From Monoglobus sp964442605 (GTDB lineage: Bacteria > Bacillota > Clostridia > Monoglobales > Monoglobaceae), in assembly GCA_964442605.1 (NCBI GenBank), contig CAYTZR010000004.1:1-64000 (forward strand): 64,000 bases of DNA, written 5' to 3'. The notes beneath the pieces were generated by a model. The model was not told the origin of the DNA. It made no database searches and saw nothing but the letters and a program-made list of their open reading frames with translations. Of this stretch, positions 33,495 through 41,693 are shown one piece after another. The position numbers were made by a program, and so were the translations under genes. Numbering within the stretch: the stretch's first letter is position 1; each line of letters begins with the position of its first letter.

Positions 33495-34689
33495 AAATAA
33501 ACAGATAAAAAGCGAGGTGCCGACACGAAAGGACGGAACAGTCGGTATACGCTCAACCTTAAATAACATGGGCATCGCCAACAGTCAAATAGGGTACAAT
33601 GAAGCGAATAAGACTGTTACCCTAAACGGCAGGGAGTTTATAAAGCCGTCATATATTGATGAGGAAGCAGGCGTTTCATACGCCTCTCCCTCCGATATAC
33701 AGCGAAGTCTGGTAAGCTTTTACTCAGGCTCCGCAAACCCCATAGTAAAGGTCTCCGACGCATATACAAAATATGCCGGACAGTACGGGCTGTCCTCGGA
33801 CGCGCTGGGCTACACAAACGGAACAGTTACAATAGGAGGTACGCCCGTCAACACGCTGTATGTTGATGACGATGGCAAGGCATGGGCATTCCAAAACGAT
33901 GTGGAAAACTCGGTTGATGATTATATTAATACTTTGAACGTCTCAACGCCGAATGATATTTTGAGTGAATATAGCGACAAATATTTGACACCAATATATA
34001 ATCTGAGCCAATCCATAACAAGCCGCGATGAATTCTCATATGATCCGGACGGCGACCCGGTATATCAGGCATACCGCCAAAAGTATCTGACAGAGGGAAA
34101 CCGCGCGGCAGAAGATACTCTGGCGGTATATTCGGGACTGACCGGCGGTTACGCAAATTCCGCCGCCGTCACAGCTGCCGCGCTTGCGGAGCAGTATTAT
34201 ATGAGTCAACTGACAAACGTTATTCCCGAACTCGCGCAGCAGGCATATGAAAGGTATTCCGATAAATACAGCACGGATATTGACCTGCTCGAAAGCATGA
34301 TTGAGTTATATAACTCGGCATACAGCAACGCGGCATCCGCCAACAGCCTGATGACGGAGGGAATTAATTCATCACTTGCAAGCAATACCGCGAGGGACAA
34401 TGCGGCATACGAACGATACTGGAATTCTCTGTTTAACAACCAAGATTACACATGGACAGATATGTTTAACAATCAGGATTACGACTGGACGGAAATGCTC
34501 AATAATCAGACTGCAACCTCAAACTATCTGGACATTGAAAATTCCCGCAACGAGAACCTTATGCAGCAAATTTATATGGGATATTATAATCAGATACTCA
34601 GCAATCAGATACAGGAACAGAACCTAAACAACAGGCTGACACAGGAGAAAATAAATCAGCTGATTTTGCAGAATATGATAGGTTATTAA
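33475..34689 (+). CDS. Putative internal virion/ejection-like structural protein
   Basis: This is a 404-residue, Asn/Gln/Tyr/Ser-rich protein. The N-terminal 160 residues mix beta segments with GTVTIGGTPVNTLYVDDDGK-like turns. The rest is long alpha-helix. Residues about 318-350 contain an 11-residue repeat, FNNQDYTWTDM, FNNQDYDWTEM, then LNNQ, which suggests a coiled or fibrous part. Such helical Gln-rich proteins at the end of podophage structural operons are often ejection (internal virion) proteins, but homology is unproven. The start follows GGAGGT inside the previous gene. Confidence 0.5.
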   Translation: MSSTLDKNKQIKSEVPTRKDGTVGIRSTLNNMGIANSQIGYNEANKTVTLNGREFIKPSYIDEEAGVSYASPSDIQRSLVSFYSGSANPIVKVSDAYTKYAGQYGLSSDALGYTNGTVTIGGTPVNTLYVDDDGKAWAFQNDVENSVDDYINTLNVSTPNDILSEYSDKYLTPIYNLSQSITSRDEFSYDPDGDPVYQAYRQKYLTEGNRAAEDTLAVYSGLTGGYANSAAVTAAALAEQYYMSQLTNVIPELAQQAYERYSDKYSTDIDLLESMIELYNSAYSNAASANSLMTEGINSSLASNTARDNAAYERYWNSLFNNQDYTWTDMFNNQDYDWTEMLNNQTATSNYLDIENSRNENLMQQIYMGYYNQILSNQIQEQNLNNRLTQEKINQLILQNMIGY

Positions 34690-34697
34690 AAAATTTA

Positions 34698-34727
34698 GGC
34701 TCCGCCGAAATGGACGGAGCCTTTTTT
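34698..34727. terminator. Bidirectional terminator between capsid module and cyclophilin gene
   Basis: GGCTCCG (34698-34704) pairs with CGGAGCC (34715-34721), with TTTTTT after and an A run before (34688-34693). It separates the convergent capsid module and cyclophilin genes. Confidence 0.9.
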
Positions 34728-34729
34728 GA

Positions 34730-35299
34730 TTAATTTATTATTTCCGCTTTTTCAATAACAATGGGCGTCTGCGGAGTTCCCGAGCTGTCTCTTTCGACAT
34801 CGAGGAAACCATCGACAACATCCATGCCTTCGATTACTTCACCGAAAACAGCATATAAACCGTCAAGGTACGGAAGCTCATCATAGCAGATGTAGAATTG
34901 GCTTGAAGCGGAATTATAGTCGTTCGATCTTGCCATCGCGACACTGCCCCTTTTGTGGGTAAGTGTATTCTTCGTAAATCCGTTTTCTGAAAATTCACCG
35001 TTAATTTTCGTGTCGCTGCCGCCGGTGCCGTTGCCGTTGGGGTCGCCGCCCTGAGCCACAAAATCATCGATTACTCTGTGAAAGGTAAGCCCGTCATAGA
35101 AGCCGGATTTTACCAAATTTAAGAAGTTTTCAACGGTTTCGGGCGCATACTCCGGTTCACACTGAATTGTAAAGGTTTGCCCATCGCTCATTGTAAACCG
35201 AACCTTGCTCTGAGAGACCTTAGAACCGCAGCCTGATATGCCGACAAGCATAGCGGGCATTAACAATCCGATACATAACAGCTTTGATAATTTCCTCAT
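34730..35299 (-). CDS. Cyclophilin-type peptidyl-prolyl isomerase lipoprotein
   Basis: This 189-residue protein has a lipoprotein signal peptide with lipobox GISGC (lipidated Cys24) and a cyclophilin domain. The domain contains TFHRVIDDFVAQGGDPNGNG and SSQFYI motifs that carry the catalytic Arg and Gln. It catalyses proline cis-trans isomerisation and probably helps fold exported proteins at the outer membrane face. AGGAGG precedes the start. It is transcribed alone from the promoter at 35352-35380. Confidence 0.93.
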   Translation of the reverse strand: MRKLSKLLCIGLLMPAMLVGISGCGSKVSQSKVRFTMSDGQTFTIQCEPEYAPETVENFLNLVKSGFYDGLTFHRVIDDFVAQGGDPNGNGTGGSDTKINGEFSENGFTKNTLTHKRGSVAMARSNDYNSASSQFYICYDELPYLDGLYAVFGEVIEGMDVVDGFLDVERDSSGTPQTPIVIEKAEIIN

Positions 35300-35351
35300 T
35301 TATAAATCCTCCTGAATTTTCTGTTTTATATATTTTACAACCGCTTCGTAT

Positions 35352-35380
35352 ATTTTACAACATTATCGGCATATTGTCAA
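35352..35380 (-). promoter_or_regulatory. Promoter of the cyclophilin gene
   Basis: On the minus strand TTGACA (35375-35380), a 17-bp spacer and TAAAAT (35352-35357) are present. The TATATTTTACAAC at the -10 region is tandemly duplicated nearby (35331-35361). Confidence 0.8.
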
Positions 35381-35449
35381 ATAATTTTAATAATTTAAAA
35401 ATATGGGTAATTTTTGTAAAATTAATTATTACAATTGTGTTTCAAAGTA

Positions 35450-35478
35450 TTGACGAAATTGTTTTTTTGTTGTATCAT
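35450..35478 (+). promoter_or_regulatory. Promoter of the sirtuin gene
   Basis: TTGACG (35450-35455), a 17-bp spacer and TATCAT (35473-35478) lie 124 bp before the coding start, leaving a leader of about 115 bases. Confidence 0.7.
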
Positions 35479-35543
35479 TACAGTGTCATGATTATATGGC
35501 AATAACTCAGAACCTTAAATATTAAAATTTTATTCTATGGAAT

Positions 35544-35576
35544 GAGGCAATGCCGTCTTGGAGTGTTGTCTCTTTT
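35544..35576 (+). promoter_or_regulatory. Leader hairpin before the sirtuin gene
   Basis: GAGGCAA (35544-35550) pairs with TTGTCTC (35566-35572), followed by TTTTCCTTTT. It resembles a terminator sitting in the 5' leader just before the ribosome site, so it could be an attenuator. No known class was recognised. Confidence 0.45.
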
Positions 35577-35601
35577 CCTTTTAAGTACGGGAGAGATTTT
35601 T

Positions 35602-36342
35602 ATGAAAGAAAGCGCTACACTTTTGGCAGAAGCGATAAATAAATCCGAAAACATGGTGTTTTTCGGCGGAGCGGGAGTGTCAACCGAGAGCGGTATTCCC
35701 GACTTTCGCAGCAGCGACGGTCTGTATAATCAAAAATACAAATATCCGCCTGAGCAGATCGTGAGTCATACCTTTTTTGTGTACAGTCCCGATATTTTTT
35801 ATGAATTCTATAAAGAAAAGATGATTTACGAAAGCGCAAAGCCCAACAAGGCACATATTGCCCTGGCGCAGCTTGAAAAAGCGGGTAAGCTTAAGGCTGT
35901 TATCACTCAAAATATAGATGGACTGCACCAAGCAGCCGGCAGCAAAAACGTGTTCGAGCTTCACGGCAGTATTCACAGAAACCACTGCACAAAATGCGGT
36001 CAGTTTTATGGGCTTGAGGCAATAACAAATTCCGATGGTATACCGTATTGTGAAAAATGCGGCGGTATAATAAAGCCCGATGTTGTGCTTTATGAAGAAG
36101 GTCTTGACCAAAGGGTTTTAAACGGCGCGGTTAAGGCGATACGGCACGCGGACACTATGATAATCGGCGGAACATCGCTGAATGTATACCCCGCCGCCGG
36201 ATTGATAAATGAGTTTAGCGGCCATACACTGATACTTATTAACAAAAGCGCGACATCCGCCGACCGCAGCGCCGATATTGTTATAAGAGAACCCATCGCA
36301 GAGGTTTTCGGAGAGGCCATCGAGTTAATAAATGTATTTTGA
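35602..36342 (+). CDS. NAD-dependent protein deacylase (sirtuin, CobB-like)
   Basis: This is a 246-residue Sir2 enzyme that removes acyl groups from lysines using NAD+. Motifs are GAGVSTESGIPDFRS for NAD, TQNIDGLH, the catalytic histidine in ELHGS, four zinc cysteines (CTKCG and CEKCGG) and GGTSLNVYPAAG. The ATG at 35602 follows CGGGAGAG; an upstream frame lies in the leader hairpin. Its stop codon falls inside the left arm of the palindrome at 36337-36411. Confidence 0.94.
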   Translation: MKESATLLAEAINKSENMVFFGGAGVSTESGIPDFRSSDGLYNQKYKYPPEQIVSHTFFVYSPDIFYEFYKEKMIYESAKPNKAHIALAQLEKAGKLKAVITQNIDGLHQAAGSKNVFELHGSIHRNHCTKCGQFYGLEAITNSDGIPYCEKCGGIIKPDVVLYEEGLDQRVLNGAVKAIRHADTMIIGGTSLNVYPAAGLINEFSGHTLILINKSATSADRSADIVIREPIAEVFGEAIELINVF

Positions 36343-36411
36343 TAAAGGCTTTGTCAACATTGCCGCTTATGAAGCGGCACAATGAACGCTATGCAAAAGC
36401 CTTTATCAAAA
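36337..36411. repeat. Large palindromic element between convergent genes
   Basis: TTTTGATAAAGGCTTT (36337-36352) is a perfect inverted match of 36396-36411. An inner perfect hairpin GCCGCTT/AAGCGGC lies at 36362-36378. The element contains the sirtuin stop and abuts the ftsQ stop, so it may act as a bidirectional terminator. The arm is shared with 3405-3419, suggesting a dispersed repeat. Confidence 0.75.
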
Positions 36412-37821
36412 TCAGCGAGCGAAAATGACCGGATTTGTGCGAGCTTTAGCGGTGATTGCCTGTTCATTTTCCTCCTCGTCTTCATCTTCGCTCTCGTTAT
36501 CCTGCGGCCTGCTCGTTGATGTCGGCTTACTTGTTGATGACGGCTTAGTCGTTGATGAAGGCTTGCTCGTTGATTTTATTTCCTTGTCATCATTGTCATT
36601 ATTATCATCGTTTTCATCATTATCGTCATTATCGTCATTTTCATTGTCCTCACGGCTGTCCGCATCATCGGGAAAATCGGTTGAGCTCGGTTCGGGCGTG
36701 AACTCTATCGTTTCGGGAGTTTTGTAGTCAGCTGAACGCACGTACAGCTTTGAATCGCGGAAGTCCATAATCGCGCTCTCATATTTCGACAAATTGTTAT
36801 CGATAACCGACGCGACAAGCTTGGCTTTGTATTCAAAATCGTCAAGGCTTCCAAACCATACCTCAAGTCTATCCTCAATAAAAAATTTTACATCATTCAT
36901 GTTTTCGGCATCAAACTTGGTTGTGCGCTCAAGCAGCCCCGTCTTATCCAAATATCCCAATGCCTCCAGAACCGACGCAAGCTTTTCCTTGTCACTGCTT
37001 TCCAGCTTGCTGCCAAGATGATTTTTGGTTATATCCACGCCGTAAACTATCGGTGCGCTGTGTATAATCGTGCCTTTTGTCGTGCGATTAAGATCATCGC
37101 CTGAGTATACATCCGCTTCCGCGTTTTCCGCTCCCTCAGTCGGTTCCGGCGTGCTTGGCGTGTCATCCACAAAATATCTGTTTCCGTCCTCATCAAATTC
37201 ATAATGACCGCCGTTTACTCTGTAAATCGGGTCGCCGTCATCATCATATCCCCAAATTGTACCGTCTGCGGTGGATAGATCCTCTTCCTCTTCGGCTTCA
37301 CCGGACTCGGTGTCCTCATCGGCGGGATTCTGTTCCTCCTCGCTTATTTTGCTTTCCACTATCTGCCCTACATCGTCACTGTCTGACACAATTTCAAGAA
37401 CAACTCCGCTTGCGTCGGATACCGAGAGTGTGTCGCCTACAGAAAAATACGCGTAAGGCTTACACTCGGTAACGTTGATTTTTACCGTATTCGGCAGAAC
37501 ACGCTCTATATGGCAATTCTCTATATAATCAACCGATTTTACGTTTCTTTTCTTATCCGAGATACGGGTCAGAAAAATATTTTTCCCCGTTTGTATTCCC
37601 GATGCTTCGATTATGGTATCGGAATGCACCTTACTGTTTCCCTCGCATATTATACTTTCTATATTAAAAACAGGCGCAAACAGGCAAAAGCACAAAGAGA
37701 CTACCAAAACAAGCGCCGCGATAAGCACGCTCACGGAAATTATTTTTTTCTTTTCCGGACTCATTCTCCTTCTTGTTATTTTTTCTCTCTTGCCGTAGCT
37801 TCTTCTGTTTGTACTCCGCAT
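36412..37821 (-). CDS. ftsQ: FtsQ/DivIB-type cell division protein with acidic insertion and tail
   Basis: This 469-residue protein has a basic N terminus, one membrane helix (about residues 27-50) and a POTRA domain (FNIESIICEGNSKV, then RVLPNTVKINVTE). The FtsQ/DivIB beta domain follows (YAYFSVGDTLSVSDASGVVL) and resumes as APIVYGVDITKN. Between these, about residues 155-255 are a strongly acidic insertion with a DDDGDPIYR/DEDGNRYF pattern. The last 100 residues are acidic Asp/Asn runs and Lys-Pro-Ser-Thr repeats. DivIB normally ends soon after the beta domain, at about 260-290 residues. It should act in septal wall synthesis with FtsL/DivIC. Confidence 0.82.
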   Translation of the reverse strand: MRSTNRRSYGKREKITRRRMSPEKKKIISVSVLIAALVLVVSLCFCLFAPVFNIESIICEGNSKVHSDTIIEASGIQTGKNIFLTRISDKKRNVKSVDYIENCHIERVLPNTVKINVTECKPYAYFSVGDTLSVSDASGVVLEIVSDSDDVGQIVESKISEEEQNPADEDTESGEAEEEEDLSTADGTIWGYDDDGDPIYRVNGGHYEFDEDGNRYFVDDTPSTPEPTEGAENAEADVYSGDDLNRTTKGTIIHSAPIVYGVDITKNHLGSKLESSDKEKLASVLEALGYLDKTGLLERTTKFDAENMNDVKFFIEDRLEVWFGSLDDFEYKAKLVASVIDNNLSKYESAIMDFRDSKLYVRSADYKTPETIEFTPEPSSTDFPDDADSREDNENDDNDDNDENDDNNDNDDKEIKSTSKPSSTTKPSSTSKPTSTSRPQDNESEDEDEEENEQAITAKARTNPVIFAR

Positions 37822-37865
37822 AGTAATTCTCCTAATTTCTACTCCCTGACCTCTGCTTTGCCGCG

Positions 37866-39137
37866 CTAATATACCATTCTTATATCGGCTCCCAGCTCCT
37901 CAAAATCCCTAACAATGCTTCTGTAGCCGCGCTCAATATGCGAAACGCCGTAAACCTTGGTGTTCCCCTCGGCTATCAGACCGCCTATAACCATTGCCGC
38001 GCCGCCGCGTAAATCATATGACTTTATTTCCGCGCCGCTGAGACTGTCTCTGCCGCGAACCGTTGCCTGACACATATTGACATCTATATCCGCGCCAAGC
38101 TTCACAAGCTCCGGAGCATGCCTAAATCTGTTTTCAAAAATAGATTCGACAAAAACAGTCGTTCCCCTCGCGACAGCCATCGCCGCCATAAACGCGGGCT
38201 GCGCATCGGTTGGAAATCCGGGATAATACAGCGTCTTTATCGTATTTACGGCATATGGTCTACATTCCATTGCTATAACCGCACCGCCGCGCTCACTCTT
38301 TATCACGGCTCCCATATCCCGCAAAATCGAATTGCAAATCGACAAATGCTCAAGATTAGCCCCACGGAGGCGTATCTTGCCGCCGCAGCCGGCTACTGCC
38401 GACATATATGTAGCCGCGACTATTCTGTCCGGCATAATCGTAAACTCGGTTCCGTGAAGGCTGCTTACGCCGTTTATGACAATCACATCACTGCCGGCTC
38501 CTCTGATTTTTGCGCCCATTGAGTTCAGCAAATTCTGTAAATCCACGATTTCCGGCTCTCTGGCGGCGTTTCTGATAATTGTTTCACCGCTTGATTTTGT
38601 CATAAGCAGCATAATGTTCTCGGTCGCGCCCACGCTGGGACACAAAAGTGTAACTGTACCGGGCTTGAGCTCTGACGATACTCTGCAATGTATAACGCCT
38701 TGTCTGTCCTCAATCCTGACTCCCAGCCTCCTAAACGCGCTAAGGTGCAAATCTATAGGGCGCGAGCCAATCTCGCATCCTCCGGGATAGCCCACATTTG
38801 CCTCGCCCGTTCTCGAAAGCAGCGCTCCCAAAAACAAAATTGATGAGCGCATTCTGTTCATCATATCGTTATCTATTGTACTGCCGAATATGTTCTCCGC
38901 GCAGACAGTCACGGCTTCTTCCTTACTATCGTAACTGCAATAAGCGCCGAGTCGCTCCAAAATTTCCAGAGTGTTTTCAACATCGGTGAGAAACGGACAT
39001 CCTCTTATGCAGGAGCATCCCTTATCGCACATCAGGCATGCCGTAAGGCACGGCAGAGCGGAATTTTTTGACCCCTGTACCTCTGTTTCGCCCAGCAGCT
39101 TTCGTCTTCCGTTGATGGATATATAGCTATCTGTCAC
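37866..39137 (-). CDS. murA: UDP-N-acetylglucosamine 1-carboxyvinyltransferase
   Basis: This 423-residue enzyme adds enolpyruvate from PEP to UDP-GlcNAc, the first peptidoglycan step, and is the fosfomycin target. The N-terminal substrate motif is GSKNSALP, the catalytic cysteine is in YPGGCEIGSRPIDLH, and PTDAQPAF is present. A GTG at 39137 was chosen because GGAGGGAACGCAG provides an ideal ribosome site; an ATG 15 bases earlier overlaps that site and has no site of its own. It lies between murG and ftsQ. Confidence 0.94.
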   Translation of the reverse strand: MTDSYISINGRRKLLGETEVQGSKNSALPCLTACLMCDKGCSCIRGCPFLTDVENTLEILERLGAYCSYDSKEEAVTVCAENIFGSTIDNDMMNRMRSSILFLGALLSRTGEANVGYPGGCEIGSRPIDLHLSAFRRLGVRIEDRQGVIHCRVSSELKPGTVTLLCPSVGATENIMLLMTKSSGETIIRNAAREPEIVDLQNLLNSMGAKIRGAGSDVIVINGVSSLHGTEFTIMPDRIVAATYMSAVAGCGGKIRLRGANLEHLSICNSILRDMGAVIKSERGGAVIAMECRPYAVNTIKTLYYPGFPTDAQPAFMAAMAVARGTTVFVESIFENRFRHAPELVKLGADIDVNMCQATVRGRDSLSGAEIKSYDLRGGAAMVIGGLIAEGNTKVYGVSHIERGYRSIVRDFEELGADIRMVY

Positions 39138-39239
39138 CTGCGTTCCCTCCATTTTGCCGCATAATTAATATCTTCTCAATATAATATGCAGCCAACGCGG
39201 GTTTGTGCAAATGCTATATCCTCGGCTATATCTTCCGTT

Positions 39240-40349
39240 TTATCCTTGTATAAGCCGCTTTGCCTCTCTGTATATTTCCTCAGAGGCAGATGTTGTTCCC
39301 ACACTCTTCGCGGCACGCCTCATGCTTCTCAGTCCTTCTTTGTCGTTTACAAGCTCATCAATTGCCGCGGACAGAGCTTCCTTCGTGAAATCTTTTTCGA
39401 GTATCACCCTCGCGCCGCCCTCTTTTTCTATAGCTCTGGCGTTGTGCTCCTGATGATTTGCCGTAACATACGGGGACGGCACCAAAATCGACGGCTTGCC
39501 GAGGGCGGTAATTTCGCTGAGAGTGCTGGCTCCCGCACGGCACACAACCAAATCCGCCGCTGACATCACAACGTCCATATCATATATGTACTCACTGACC
39601 TGTATATCCTCATACGCCTTTAGGTCAAGCTTATTTTCCGCAAATCTTTCAATCACGGTATCGTATTGAGAAAGCTTTCCGGTACCCATCATTACCTGAT
39701 ACTTTTTTGACGGAGCCACAGCACAAATCCAGTCAACGACAGTCCTGTTAAAATCCTTTGCTCCGAGGCTTCCGCCGAAAAATATTATAAATGGACGGTT
39801 ATCAAGCTTTAATATACGTCTCGCCTCAAATTCACCCGTTGATAAAATAGTCGGACGCACCGGATTTCCGGTATAGATAATATGATTTGCCTTATTAATA
39901 TAATTCTCAGCCGGCTTGGCTCCGATCGCGATTGTGTCCACATACCTTGAAAGCAAACGTGTTGTTATCCCCGGAAACGCGTTGGATTCATGCACCAAAG
40001 TCGGTATACCCATACGCGCTGCCGCAAACAGCACCGGACCCGCGACATATCCGCCCGTACCGATGACTATATCGGGTTTAAACCTCTTTATTATCTTTTT
40101 GGAGTCGGCAACACTCTTCGGCAGCTCGATTATGTTCTTAAAATTCTGCGCGTTAAGGCTTCTTTCAAAGCCGTGAATTTTTATTATTGATAAATCATAG
40201 CCCAAACGCGGAATAAGCTCCGCCTCAAGCCCCTCTTTTGTGCCGACAAAAGCGATTTCGGAGCTTTCCTTTTCGGATATATAATTGGCGATGGCAAGAG
40301 CAGGATTTATGTGACCTGCCGTGCCGCCGCCCGCAAATAAAATTCTCAT
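39240..40349 (-). CDS. murG: UDP-GlcNAc:lipid I GlcNAc transferase
   Basis: This 369-residue GT28 glycosyltransferase converts lipid I to lipid II on the inner membrane face. Motifs are FAGGGTAGHINPALA at the N terminus, GTGGYVAGP, FFGGSLGAKDFN, CRAGASTLSE and a C-terminal SPYVTANHQEHNA that binds the nucleotide. The ATG at 40349 lies one base after the ftsW stop and is preceded by GGGAGAGGG within ftsW. Confidence 0.95.
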   Translation of the reverse strand: MRILFAGGGTAGHINPALAIANYISEKESSEIAFVGTKEGLEAELIPRLGYDLSIIKIHGFERSLNAQNFKNIIELPKSVADSKKIIKRFKPDIVIGTGGYVAGPVLFAAARMGIPTLVHESNAFPGITTRLLSRYVDTIAIGAKPAENYINKANHIIYTGNPVRPTILSTGEFEARRILKLDNRPFIIFFGGSLGAKDFNRTVVDWICAVAPSKKYQVMMGTGKLSQYDTVIERFAENKLDLKAYEDIQVSEYIYDMDVVMSAADLVVCRAGASTLSEITALGKPSILVPSPYVTANHQEHNARAIEKEGGARVILEKDFTKEALSAAIDELVNDKEGLRSMRRAAKSVGTTSASEEIYREAKRLIQG

Positions 40350-40350
40350 A

Positions 40351-41658
40351 TTATAACACCCTCTCCCGGCGCGAAACATTAAGAATAAGACCTATTTCCG
40401 CCATCGTTATTGCAAGAGCCGTACCGCCGTAGCTGAAAAACGGCAGAGGCATTCCCGTTACAGGAAGCGAAGCCGAAACAACGCCTATGTTAATAAGCGC
40501 CTGGAAGCCGATAAGTCCGATACATCCGACTACTATAAGCATACCCAATGCATCGGGAGCCTTTTGAGCTATTCTTATGCCTCTTACAATTAAGCAAATA
40601 AACAGCACAATTACCACGATAACGCCTATCCAGCCCAGCTCTTCCGCAAGAACGGAAAAGATAAAGTCATTGTGCGGCTCCGGCAGTGACAAATACTTCT
40701 GTCTGCTCTGTCCAAATCCAACACCGAAAATGCCGCCTGAGCCTATAGCGTACAGCGACTGTACTATCTGCCAGCCCGAGCCCTGCTTATCCGCGAACGG
40801 ATTTCCGAAAGACAGCACGCGCTGCATTCTGTAATCCGATGTAAATATAAGTACAGCTCCGCCCAAAACCGCAGGTACACCCAAAATCAAGAAATGTTTA
40901 ATCTTAGCCCCTGCAGCGAACATCATAAGCAATGTGGTCAACACTATCAAAATAGTGGCGCTGAAATGCGGTTCCATCATCAAAAGACATCCGACAGCGC
41001 CAACTATCAGAAGGCACGGTACAAAACCCTTAAAAAAGCTCGGCAAATTGTTCCTATATCGGTCAAGATACAGAGCAACCACAAGAACTGCGGCAAGCTT
41101 TACAATCTCCGAGGGCTGAAAGCCGAACAGCCATCTTGTAGCGCCGTTTGAAGTCGTTCCGACTCCCGGTATTAACACCAGTATAAGCATTATGATGCCG
41201 GCTGCGTACAAGGCAGGCGACAGCTTGGCTATAACATGATAGTCCACAGCCATAAAAAATATCATCGCCACTATACCGACACACAGACCCTTAAACTGAT
41301 TTCTTACGTAAAAGAGACTGTCTCCCTCCTTAGCCGCATACGCGCTGGAGCTGCTGGCGCTGTAGAGCATAACCATGCCAAAGGCAATCAATACTACAGT
41401 AATCAATAAAAACTGATAATCAAACGCTCCGAGTCTTATTTTTGTTTCGCCGACTCTGATTATATTTTTGGCGGTAACCCTCACGCCCACGCGCTGAGAA
41501 CGCTTCCGTCCTCTTATATCCGTATTTTCGGAGGGATTTCCTGTGTGTGTGACACTTTTATAATAACGTCCGTTATCGCTGTTCGCGGAGTTTCTCGCCG
41601 CATTATAACGTGTGCTGTCCCCAACGGAACGGCGGCTTTTACTGTTTCGTTCTGCCAA
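40351..41658 (-). CDS. ftsW: FtsW-type SEDS peptidoglycan glycosyltransferase
   Basis: This is a 435-residue SEDS protein that polymerises lipid II at the septum with its partner PBP. It has about ten membrane helices, FGMVMLYSASS, GATRWLFGFQPSEIVKLA, GIFGVGFGQSRQKYLSLPEPHNDFIFSV (split over the loop carrying the catalytic Asp region) and the C-terminal GMPLPFFSYGG. About 75 hydrophilic Arg/Ser/Asn-rich residues precede the first helix, longer than usual. Confidence 0.93.
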   Translation of the reverse strand: MAERNSKSRRSVGDSTRYNAARNSANSDNGRYYKSVTHTGNPSENTDIRGRKRSQRVGVRVTAKNIIRVGETKIRLGAFDYQFLLITVVLIAFGMVMLYSASSSSAYAAKEGDSLFYVRNQFKGLCVGIVAMIFFMAVDYHVIAKLSPALYAAGIIMLILVLIPGVGTTSNGATRWLFGFQPSEIVKLAAVLVVALYLDRYRNNLPSFFKGFVPCLLIVGAVGCLLMMEPHFSATILIVLTTLLMMFAAGAKIKHFLILGVPAVLGGAVLIFTSDYRMQRVLSFGNPFADKQGSGWQIVQSLYAIGSGGIFGVGFGQSRQKYLSLPEPHNDFIFSVLAEELGWIGVIVVIVLFICLIVRGIRIAQKAPDALGMLIVVGCIGLIGFQALINIGVVSASLPVTGMPLPFFSYGGTALAITMAEIGLILNVSRRERVL

Positions 41659-41693
41659 TCCGATACTCCTCCTTAATAAATATTTTTATTTTA

